Assembly (NCBI GenBank): GCA_036720245.1
Contig: DAIMNI010000083.1
Coordinates: 1 to 7,577, forward strand
Origin: JAAZMA01 sp036720245
GTDB taxonomy: Bacteria > Bacillota > Clostridia > Tissierellales > Tepidimicrobiaceae
DNA: 7,577 bases
Reading direction: 5' to 3'
The notes under the pieces are model-generated. The model worked only from the letters and a program-made list of their open reading frames with translations, was not told the DNA's origin and ran no database searches. The position numbers and the translations under genes were made by a program. Positions 1 to 5,177 of this stretch are shown piece by piece. Numbering within the stretch: the stretch's first letter is position 1; the number at the start of each line of letters is the position of its first letter.

Positions 1-2
1 GC

Positions 3-383
3 AATACTAGGATGGACAACCTACATAAGATTTCTTCACAAATAGTTAAAGAAAATCAATTTATCTTTAGTGAAGATTTAAATATAAAAGGTATGGTTAA
101 AAATCCAAATTTATCAAAATCAATACATGATGCATCTTGGTCAGAACTAACAAGACAATTACAATACAAATCAAAATGGAATGGAAGAACTTATCATAAG
201 ATAGATAGATTCTATGCCAGTAGCCAAACATGTAATAAATGCAATTATAAAAATGAAAATATAAAAAACCTATCTATAAGAGAATGGACTTGCCCTAAAT
301 GTGGAACTTACCATAATAGGGATATAAATGCTGGCATTAATATATTAAATCAGGGATTAAAAGATTTAGAATTAGCAATATAA
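3..383 (+). CDS. tnpB: TnpB RNA-guided nuclease (OrfB), C-terminal part, 5' end outside window
   Basis: TnpB is the compact RuvC-type nuclease of IS200/IS605 elements. It uses an RNA made from the element's right end to cut DNA matching its guide. The frame is open from base 3, and the ATG at 12 is only an internal Met. Numbering from that Met, the RuvC-II motif SEDLNIKGMVKN carries the catalytic Glu21. A zinc finger follows with Cys74/Cys77 and Cys94/Cys97, then the RuvC-III motif NRDINAGINIL with Asp104. Both catalytic acidic residues visible in this part are present, the zinc finger is complete, and no stop or frameshift is seen, so this half looks functional. The first RuvC Asp and the N-terminal domain lie upstream of the window. 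The final residues run directly into the guide-RNA region. Confidence 0.93.
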   Translation, partial: NTRMDNLHKISSQIVKENQFIFSEDLNIKGMVKNPNLSKSIHDASWSELTRQLQYKSKWNGRTYHKIDRFYASSQTCNKCNYKNENIKNLSIREWTCPKCGTYHNRDINAGINILNQGLKDLELAI

Positions 384-510
384 ATACAAAAATGTAGGGT
401 GGGGGCCATCCGAATTAACGCCTGTTAAGATAGTAGGTTACGAGGTCAATGAAGCAGGAAACTCTAGTGGTGATGCTAGAAGCCCGTCACTTCAGTGATG
501 GGAGGTTCAC
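384..510 (+). ncRNA. TnpB-associated omega RNA (reRNA) scaffold
   Basis: The non-coding stretch between the tnpB stop and the element's end is expected to be the scaffold of the TnpB guide RNA. Three local stems can be drawn: GGGTGG/CCATCC (397-402 with 406-411, one G-U pair), TCTAG/CTAGA (463-467 with 476-480), and the terminal stem CCCGTCAC/GTGATGGG (483-490 with 495-502). Conserved-looking phrases ACGCCTG and GAAGCAGGAA lie between them. In known systems the RNA begins inside the tnpB 3' end, so the 5' limit given here is arbitrary. It continues past the element into flanking DNA, which supplies the guide, here starting at 511. Function is inferred from family knowledge. Confidence 0.75.
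483..502 (+). repeat. Right-end hairpin of the IS element
   Basis: CCCGTCAC and GTGATGGG form an 8-bp stem with one G-T pair around the loop TTCA. It is followed by AGGTTCAC, after which flanking DNA begins. Hairpins of this kind are the strand-specific recognition sites for the TnpA transposase and also form the 3' stem of the guide RNA. Confidence 0.8.
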
Positions 511-596
511 ATATTAATATATTACTTACAAGCAAGATAATATGTTTAGTTTCAAGTTTAGAGAGATAAAAGGTATTCATTGAGGGAGGATTTAAT

Positions 597-1121
597 ATGA
601 ATAGACTAAAACTAGTTTTGCCGACGATAGAGTATAAATCTAAAATTATGGATTATAAAAGGGAATTTATTGAGTATGGGGATAGCATGGATGGGACAGG
701 TGGTCTAAGAAATTTTGATACATTTGAAGAATGGTACAGTGCAATTTGTGATAATTTGAAAGAAGAAACTGTAAGAGAAGGTTTGGTTCCAGCAACTACG
801 TATATTGCTATTTCAACTAATGATGGTCGTTTAATTGGTATGATTGATGTTAGACATAGGTTAAATGATTTTTTACTTAATTTTGGTGGACATATTGGTT
901 ATAGTGTACGAAGGTCAGAAAGACAAAAAGGTTATGCAACTGAAATGTTAGCCTTAGCTTTAAAGGAGTGTATGAAATTAGATATTAAAAAAGTGCTAAT
1001 CACCTGTGACAAGGATAATATAGCATCGGCTAAGACAATTATAAATAATGGCGGTGTAATGGAAAATGAAATCCAAGATGGAGATGGAATCACACAAAGA
1101 TATTGGATTAATCTAGATTAA
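597..1121 (+). CDS. GNAT family N-acetyltransferase (COG3981-like)
   Basis: This 174-residue protein is a predicted cytosolic acetyltransferase that moves acetyl from acetyl-CoA to an amine; the substrate is unknown. The acetyl-CoA loop is RQKGYATEM (Arg109, Gly112, Ala114), a fit to the Q/RxxGxG/A motif. It is preceded by the beta-strand GGHIGYSVR and followed by VLITCDKDNIASAKTI and the NNGG segment typical of the GNAT C-terminal half. Length and the CDKDNIAS phrase match the predicted acetyltransferase group COG3981. The ATG is preceded by GGGAGGA at 584-590, six bases away. The gene begins 86 bp beyond the IS end, so its promoter lies at or near the insertion junction. Its stop touches the start of a decayed second acetyltransferase. 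The family call is firm; the substrate is not predictable. Confidence 0.9.
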   Translation: MNRLKLVLPTIEYKSKIMDYKREFIEYGDSMDGTGGLRNFDTFEEWYSAICDNLKEETVREGLVPATTYIAISTNDGRLIGMIDVRHRLNDFLLNFGGHIGYSVRRSERQKGYATEMLALALKECMKLDIKKVLITCDKDNIASAKTIINNGGVMENEIQDGDGITQRYWINLD

Positions 1122-1122
1122 G

Positions 1123-1299
1123 GCTATTGGGGCAGTTAGAGATATAAATACAGTAAATCAATCATTCAAAGTGCTTGGACGAATTTTACCTGTATTTGAT
1201 GGAGAAAACTAGAAATTTACAGAAACATTGATAAAGGAACCTTTTGAATACAAACCATCTAATAAGGGAATTGCCTATACTGAGTATATTAATATATGA
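1123..1299 (+). pseudogene. Remnant of a streptothricin acetyltransferase-like GNAT (N-terminal part)
   Basis: Frame 1 reads IGAVRDINTVNQSFKVLGR, then ILPVFDGEN, an amber TAG at 1210-1212, KFTETLIKEPFEYKPSN and KGIAYTEYINI, ending at TGA 1297-1299. As I recall the Sat4/SatA enzymes, their N-termini carry a stretch like PFEVIGKIIPRYENENWTFT, later followed by an EYI motif. The remnant follows that pattern position by position, and the amber codon sits exactly where the Trp is expected (TGG to TAG). There is no start codon or ribosome site: the frame is closed upstream by TAG at 1114-1116. The acetyl-CoA-binding half is absent. It is a dead fragment of about 55 codons, left between GNAT 1 and the Nudix gene. 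The GNAT identity is likely; the Sat subfamily is less certain. Confidence 0.6.
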
Positions 1300-1500
1300 G
1301 ATTGTAAAAGAAAATTATCAAGAAATTAAAAAACTAAAGAATCATATATAACATTCAACATTGTAAGGATGTAAGAAAATGAACGAATATTTATAAGTTT
1401 GAACACCAGATAGATTGCTTTTATTATAGGGTAGTGAAAAGTAAAAGGTAGTAATAAGATATTCAAGGATTTTTATCACATGAATTAGGGGTGAAGGTAT
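1300..1500 (+). other. Intergenic region without a recognisable gene
   Basis: This AT-rich stretch lies between the decayed acetyltransferase and the Nudix gene. A short open run, EIVKENYQEIKKLKNHI (1298-1351), ends in TAA, but its composition is what random AT-rich DNA gives and I could not assign it. The second half contains a candidate promoter (1399-1427) and the AGGGGTGA ribosome site of the next gene at 1487-1494. Confidence 0.5.
1399..1427 (+). promoter_or_regulatory. Candidate sigma-A promoter for the Nudix gene
   Basis: TTGAAC (1399-1404) and TATTAT (1422-1427) are separated by 17 bases, giving a -35 matching 4/6 and a -10 matching 5/6 of the vegetative consensus. Transcription would begin near 1434, leaving a leader of about 65 bases. 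The AT-rich background makes chance matches common. Confidence 0.45.
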
Positions 1501-2016
1501 ATGGAAATTTGGGATGCATATGATAAACACGGTAATAAATTAGGATTTGATCAATTAAGGGGTGAACCTATTCCAGAGGACGTTTATCATATTGTTGTTG
1601 AAATTTATTCAATAACAGAAAACAACGAAATCTTAATAACACAAAGACATCCAAATAAGTCATGGCCATTGAAATGGGAAATAACTGGTGGCTCAATTTT
1701 AAAAGGCGAATCACCAGAGGAAGGTGCTATCAGAGAATTAAGAGAAGAAACCGGAATAGAAGTAGCTGATTCGGACTTAAACTTTGTATACAACTATATT
1801 CCTAGAGGCTCTCCTTCAATTTATAAATGCTTTGTGGTATTTGTAAATAAAGAAAAGACAAAAATTTACTTACAAGAGGGAGAAACTATTGCTTACCGTT
1901 ATCTAGCATATGAAGAATTTAAAGAATTTATTAAAACCAATAATTATGTTGACTTGTTAAGGGAGCGTTTTTATGCTCATGAAGAGTTATTCGATGCTAT
2001 TATTCATCAGAGATAA
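1501..2016 (+). CDS. Nudix family hydrolase
   Basis: This 171-residue protein hydrolyses some nucleoside-diphosphate-linked or related pyrophosphate compound; the substrate is not predictable. The Nudix box is complete and matches GX5EX7REUXEEXGU: Gly64, Glu70, then REL-REETGI at 78-86 with the metal-binding glutamates 82 and 83. The N-terminus, MEIWDAYDKHGNKLG, followed later by a strand ending in ITQRHPNKSWP, resembles the Nudix group often annotated near isopentenyl-diphosphate isomerase-like proteins. The ATG is supported by AGGGGTGA ending six bases before it and by a candidate promoter about 75 bp upstream. The stop codon is followed, in the same frame, by the tail of an unrelated aminoglycoside phosphotransferase, so the 3' junction is probably a deletion or recombination scar. 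The Nudix protein itself appears full length. Confidence 0.92.
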   Translation: MEIWDAYDKHGNKLGFDQLRGEPIPEDVYHIVVEIYSITENNEILITQRHPNKSWPLKWEITGGSILKGESPEEGAIRELREETGIEVADSDLNFVYNYIPRGSPSIYKCFVVFVNKEKTKIYLQEGETIAYRYLAYEEFKEFIKTNNYVDLLRERFYAHEELFDAIIHQR

Positions 2017-2238
2017 TCCAAGGCTTTTAGGTTTATTTGTTCTGCCAGACCTATCAACAAGTATTATCTTCAATGGGATATAGCCCTTTGTTATAGGAGT
2101 TTTCAACATAATCTCCATGGAAAATATGCTGAAAGAATCTATGATGGATTTGATGCAAAGATACTTTTTCATGAGTTAAAAATAGAACCAGATTGGGATA
2201 AAATAAAATGGTATATTCTATTAGATGAATTGTTTTAG
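2017..2238 (+). pseudogene. Remnant of an APH(3')-type aminoglycoside phosphotransferase (C-terminus)
   Basis: The frame stays open directly after the Nudix TAA and runs to TAG at 2236-2238. From about 2074 it reads WDIALCYRSFQHN, then GKYAERIYDGFDAKILFHEL, then KIEPDWDKIKWYILLDELF. The end is nearly the C-terminus of APH(3')-IIIa as I recall it (IKPDWEKIKYYILLDELF), and WDIALCYRS corresponds to its YDIAFCVRS. The preceding part (2017-2070) is degenerate where the FIDLGRSG motif would be expected, and the catalytic HGD region and the whole N-lobe are missing. No start codon or ribosome site belongs to it. The gene is therefore dead: only the last 55-70 of about 265 residues remain. The family call rests on a long contiguous motif and is firm; the exact subtype is not. 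Confidence 0.8.
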
Positions 2239-2280
2239 GTATGACATTTTGAGTGTTTGTAAAGATTAGGAGGGCTTGTT

Positions 2281-2841
2281 ATGGATAGAAACCTTATATT
2301 AATAAGAGCTATACAAGAAAATGATATTATAAAAATTGTAACTGCCTTTAATGAACCAGTTGGATGCGATGGAAGATTTGAGAAGTATATTAGTCATTGT
2401 TTCAAGCAAAATGAAACAAAACAAAGAATAACATTTATAGCACTTATCAATGATGAGATAGCAGGGTATGTAAATATTCTTTATAAATCCTCATATCCAT
2501 ATTTTCTAGATAACAATATTCCAGAGATAAATGATTTGATTGTTATACCAAAATTTAGGGGTAAAGGTATAGGTAAGATGCTTATTGATAAGTGTGAAAA
2601 ATTCGTTTCAAACAAATATGATTATATAGGCCTTGGTGTTGGGTTATATAAGGATTATGGAAGTGCACAAAGATTGTACACGCAAAATGGATATATTCTC
2701 GATGGAAATGGACTTATGTATAATAATATTGAGGTAGAACCAGGGAGAGATGTTTTTGTTGATGATGATTTGTTATTATACCTATATAAAAAATTAGATA
2801 AACTTACAGGCAAAGCATTTATTGATAAAAATATAAAGTAA
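2281..2841 (+). CDS. GNAT family N-acetyltransferase
   Basis: This is a 186-residue predicted acetyl-CoA-dependent acetyltransferase of the cytosol, substrate unknown. The core runs from an N-terminal strand LILIRAIQENDIIKIV, through the strand FIALINDEIAGYVNI, to the acetyl-CoA loop FRGKGIGKML (Arg93, Gly96, Gly98) and the C-terminal SAQRLYTQNGY (128-138), where the Tyr residues are typical of the catalytic or CoA-binding region. The C-terminal tail with VDDDLLLYLYKKL is slightly longer than the minimal fold. AGGAGGG at 2268-2274, six bases before the ATG, fixes the start. It begins 42 bp after the phosphotransferase remnant with no terminator between, so it may be read from the Nudix promoter. 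The methyltransferase follows after 56 bp and could be cotranscribed. Confidence 0.9.
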   Translation: MDRNLILIRAIQENDIIKIVTAFNEPVGCDGRFEKYISHCFKQNETKQRITFIALINDEIAGYVNILYKSSYPYFLDNNIPEINDLIVIPKFRGKGIGKMLIDKCEKFVSNKYDYIGLGVGLYKDYGSAQRLYTQNGYILDGNGLMYNNIEVEPGRDVFVDDDLLLYLYKKLDKLTGKAFIDKNIK

Positions 2842-2897
2842 ATATATATATTTATATTTTTATCTAAGTAAAGTTTTATTATAGGAGGGATATAAAA

Positions 2898-3701
2898 GTG
2901 AAAATGGAAGATCTACTTAATTTAGAAAATGAAGAAGAAAAAGTATCAGCTCTATACGATATTTTCGATGAGGGAACAAGATTAGATTCAAAGGCAACAC
3001 AAGTTGAGTTTCTGACAACCATAAGGCAGATTGAAAAACATTTGAAACCAGGTATGAAAATTCTTGATTTAGGAGCTGGGACTGGTGAATATAGTATATA
3101 TTTTGCAAATAAAGGCTATAAGGTAACTTCCATAGAATTAGTTGAAAAGCATGTAATTCAAATTAAAGAAAAGATAAATGACGAAATGAATATTGAAGTT
3201 TTTCAAGGCAATGCTTTGGATTTATCTACTATCAAAGACAATACCTATGATATAGTCCTATGTTTTGGACCCTTATATCATTTAGAAAAAATGGAAGATA
3301 GGCTTCAATGTATAGAAGAGGTAAATCGGGTATGCAAGAAGGATGGGAAAATGTTCTTTGCTTTTATTTCAAATGATATGGTAATTGTTACTGAAACCTT
3401 TTTGTACAATCCTGAATTTTTGGCAGGGAATGCATATGATCACGATAGTTTTAAAGTTGTAAATTTTCCATTTGTTTTCCATACTGTAGACAATTGCAGG
3501 GGCTTATTAAAAGATTCCAACTTAAAAATTGTTGGAGAGGTTGCAACAGATGGCTTAAGTGAATTATTAGCTGACAGAATAAACAGTATGGATGAAAAAA
3601 GTTATGCTCAGTGGTTAAAATACCATTTTTATTGTAGTGAAAAGCCTGAGTTTTTAGGTGCCAGCAATCATTTATTATTTATCACAGAAAAAATTGGATA
3701 G
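2898..3701 (+). CDS. Class I SAM-dependent methyltransferase
   Basis: This 267-residue protein transfers a methyl group from S-adenosylmethionine to an unidentified, probably small, substrate. Motif I is ILDLGAGTGEYSIYFA (Asp57 to Gly63), the acidic motif II residue is Glu80 (VTSIELVEKH), GNALDL (104-109) fits motif III, and YDIVLCFGPLYHLE is motif IV. The GPLYHL phrase is common in an uncharacterised Firmicute methyltransferase group. The N-terminal helix region LDSKATQVEFLTTIRQIEKH fits that group too. It shows no rRNA Erm-type motif, so a macrolide-resistance role is not supported. The start is GTG at 2898, chosen because AGGAGGG at 2883-2889 is eight bases away; the ATG at 2904 would be fourteen away. 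It follows the second GNAT by 56 bp, probably in one transcript. Confidence 0.9.
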   Translation: MKMEDLLNLENEEEKVSALYDIFDEGTRLDSKATQVEFLTTIRQIEKHLKPGMKILDLGAGTGEYSIYFANKGYKVTSIELVEKHVIQIKEKINDEMNIEVFQGNALDLSTIKDNTYDIVLCFGPLYHLEKMEDRLQCIEEVNRVCKKDGKMFFAFISNDMVIVTETFLYNPEFLAGNAYDHDSFKVVNFPFVFHTVDNCRGLLKDSNLKIVGEVATDGLSELLADRINSMDEKSYAQWLKYHFYCSEKPEFLGASNHLLFITEKIG

Positions 3702-3761
3702 GAGAAAGAACAATTAATATTAATTTTATAACTATATTACATTGTGCAGAAGCTATGGAAC

Positions 3762-3790
3762 TTGCAAAATCATAATAATTATTATATTAT
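3762..3790 (+). promoter_or_regulatory. Candidate promoter upstream of the third GNAT gene
   Basis: TTGCAA (3762-3767) and TATTAT (3785-3790) are spaced by 17 bases. The gene starts about 85 bp downstream. The region is very AT-rich, so the match is suggestive only. Confidence 0.35.
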
Positions 3791-3879
3791 AAATAGGATT
3801 TTATTTAAAAGGAGTGGATAAGGTGGGGAGATTAAGAATTATTCTTCAAATTGCATAATAAAATTTGAGGAGGATACTA

Positions 3880-4299
3880 ATGAATAAAATAATAATTAAA
3901 GAAGATATTATACCTGGAATTAGAGAATTAATGAATTTATATGAAAATGTAGAGTGGTTTGCATACACAAAGGATAGCACCAGATTAAAAAATGCTATTG
4001 AAAATTCACTAAAAGTCCTAACAGCTTGGGATAATGATAAATTAGTTGGCCTAATCCGTATAATAGGGGATAACCATACTATTATCTATATACAGGATAT
4101 TTTAGTTTTGAAGGAATATCAAGGACAAGGTATAGGAAGTACTTTATTAAAACTAGTTTTAACAAAGTATAAATCAATCCGTCAAATTGTTTTAATGACA
4201 GATGATACTGAAGAAACAATCAATTTCTATAGAAAAAATGGGATGGTTGAAACTGCTGATTATAATGGTGTTGCCTTTGTAAAATATAACTTTGAATAA
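3880..4299 (+). CDS. GNAT family N-acetyltransferase (small)
   Basis: This 139-residue single-domain acetyltransferase belongs to the short GNAT type of about 135-145 residues. The acetyl-CoA loop is EYQGQGIGSTLL (Gln81, Gly84, Gly86), preceded by the strand IIYIQDILVL and followed by INFYRKNGM (114-122) with the conserved Phe-Tyr pair. The N-terminal strand YENVEWFAYT and the helix with SLKVLTAWDNDKLVGLIR match the same small-GNAT pattern. The start is the ATG at 3880: GAGGAGG at 3867-3873 lies six bases upstream. An in-frame TTG at 3865 would put the ribosome site inside the gene and is rejected. It probably has its own promoter and ends before a large inverted repeat. Its substrate is unknown. 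Confidence 0.9.
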   Translation: MNKIIIKEDIIPGIRELMNLYENVEWFAYTKDSTRLKNAIENSLKVLTAWDNDKLVGLIRIIGDNHTIIYIQDILVLKEYQGQGIGSTLLKLVLTKYKSIRQIVLMTDDTEETINFYRKNGMVETADYNGVAFVKYNFE

Positions 4300-4328
4300 A
4301 ATAAGTATTTATTATTAAAACAAACATA

Positions 4329-4366
4329 ATATAAGGATATATTGTAGACACAGTATATCCTTATAT
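4329..4366. repeat. Long inverted repeat, possible terminator or attenuator hairpin
   Basis: ATATAAGGATATA (4329-4341) is mirrored perfectly by TATATCCTTATAT (4354-4366). The stem extends inward through TTG/CAG (one T-G pair) to a six-base loop, TAGACA, making 16 bp in all. It lies 30 bp after the third GNAT gene and about 125 bp before the response regulator. It lacks the run of T residues expected of an intrinsic terminator on either strand and is AT-rich, so it may end transcription inefficiently, protect an mRNA 3' end, or be a protein-binding site. Confidence 0.75.
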
Positions 4367-4383
4367 CATATCATGTCAGGGAT

Positions 4384-4416
4384 TCACATATAATATTAGT
4401 TAATATGTGATAGAAT
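4384..4416 (+). promoter_or_regulatory. Candidate promoter and operator dyad of the two-component operon
   Basis: TCACATAT (4384-4391) and ATATGTGA (4403-4410) form a perfect 8-bp dyad with an 11-base spacer. A consensus TATAAT (4389-4394) overlaps the left arm, and an extended -10 (TGATAGAAT, 4408-4416) overlaps the right arm. Neither has a good -35 at normal spacing, which fits a promoter that depends on an activator or is shaped by a bound regulator. A regulator binding the dyad would cover the promoter core. Which protein binds is unknown; the response regulator just downstream is an obvious candidate for autoregulation. Confidence 0.45.
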
Positions 4417-4490
4417 ACCAATGTAGGCCCAGTTTGCCCGTATGTGGCTTATCCCCAGAATTGCAGAAAAACATAAGGAGAAGGAAGAAA

Positions 4491-5177
4491 GTGAAAAGAA
4501 TTTTATTAGTTGAAGATGATCATCTATTGAATCAAACTTTAGTTTTTCATTTAACAACAGAGGGATATGAAGTAATTTCATCCCATAATATAATATCTGC
4601 TAAGGAATATCTTTCAAAGGATACTTTTGACTTAATTATATTAGATATAAACCTTCCCGATGGAAATGGCTTTGATTTATGTAAAATGTGTAGAAACTAT
4701 ACGACAGCCCCTATTATATTTTTAACAGCAAATGACATGGAAAGTGATATGCTAAGGGGATATGAACTAGGGGCAAAGGATTATATTACAAAGCCATTCC
4801 ATGTCAGTGTATTTCTAAAAAAGATAGGGGTATTATTAAAGAATACTGATAAAAAAAATATAGAACATATTTATGATGATGGAAATTTAGTTTTAAACTT
4901 TAGCAGACGAACTGCTATGCTGCAAGGAAAAAATTTTGAATTGACTACAGGGGAGTTTGATTTATTATATTTATTTGTTATTAATTATAAAATGGTACTA
5001 ACAAGAAGCCTATTATTGGAAAAGCTATGGGACGTTAATGAAAAGTATGTGGATGAAAATGCCTTAACTATGATGATTAGCCGTATTCGATCAAAGATCG
5101 AGACTAAGGATAAAAAATATATTAAGACCATCTATGGAATGGGTTATCAATGGATAGGGGATGCCTATGCAGAATAG
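4491..5177 (+). CDS. OmpR/PhoB-type response regulator
   Basis: This 228-residue DNA-binding response regulator forms a two-component system with the overlapping sensor kinase. The receiver domain (1-115) begins VKRILLVEDD with acidic Asp9/Asp10. It has the phosphoacceptor Asp52 in ILDINLPDGNG, Thr79 in FLTAND and the switch Lys101 in ITKPF. The C-terminal winged helix (about 130-226) has the TTGEFDLLYLF start, the recognition-helix region ENALTMMISRIRSKI, and the wing KTIYGMGYQWIG. The start is GTG at 4491, because that gives the normal receiver N-terminus with AAGGAG (4475-4480) ten bases upstream. A longer in-frame GTG at 4407 would add 28 unrelated residues. Gene order places it with the Firmicute regulators of peptide-antibiotic ABC transporters (BceR-like group), an inference from context. 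Confidence 0.93.
   Translation: MKRILLVEDDHLLNQTLVFHLTTEGYEVISSHNIISAKEYLSKDTFDLIILDINLPDGNGFDLCKMCRNYTTAPIIFLTANDMESDMLRGYELGAKDYITKPFHVSVFLKKIGVLLKNTDKKNIEHIYDDGNLVLNFSRRTAMLQGKNFELTTGEFDLLYLFVINYKMVLTRSLLLEKLWDVNEKYVDENALTMMISRIRSKIETKDKKYIKTIYGMGYQWIGDAYAE

Larger units (their letters stand above)
1..510 (+). mobile_element. IS200/IS605-family element, right-hand portion
   Basis: This is the right end of an insertion sequence carrying a TnpB gene, followed by a structured 3' region and a terminal hairpin. The TnpB C-terminus, the non-coding block with the phrases ACGCCTG and GAAGCAGGAA, and the final hairpin followed by GGAGGTTCAC are the combination seen at right ends of this family. 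These elements lack terminal inverted repeats and move as single strands cut beside subterminal hairpins. The left end, any tnpA transposase and the left-flank target motif lie outside the window, so it cannot be said whether the element is autonomous or a tnpB-only derivative. The right boundary at 510 is inferred from the usual TTCAC end. Confidence 0.85.

Noticed and set aside
1298..1351. Short frame EIVKENYQEIKKLKNHI as a further gene remnant
   Set aside because: Lys/Ile/Glu/Asn-rich runs are expected by chance in this composition, and no motif is present.
1342..1530. Minus-strand open frame of 62 codons
   Set aside because: It has no recognisable protein motif, overlaps the Nudix start and its promoter region, and has AT-rich composition; treated as a chance frame.
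1987..2172. Minus-strand open frame with a VDRSGRT phrase
   Set aside because: It lies opposite the aminoglycoside phosphotransferase remnant, whose plus-strand reading is clearly the meaningful one.
2874..2885. Twelve-base sequence TTTTATTATAGG repeated from 1419-1430, as a shared promoter or recombination site
   Set aside because: The second copy sits directly on the methyltransferase ribosome site, too close for a -10, and the sequence is simple enough to recur by chance.
3704..3775. Possible C-terminal gene fragment ending HCAEAMELAKS
   Set aside because: Too short, with AT-rich upstream residues and no family I can name; chance cannot be excluded.
3865..3879. TTG start for the third GNAT
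   Set aside because: The TTG codon overlaps the GAGGAGG ribosome site that serves the ATG at 3880.
4407..4490. Longer GTG start for the response regulator, adding 28 residues
   Set aside because: The added segment is unlike any receiver N-terminus and begins inside the operator dyad; GTG at 4491 gives the normal VKRILLVEDD start with a ribosome site.
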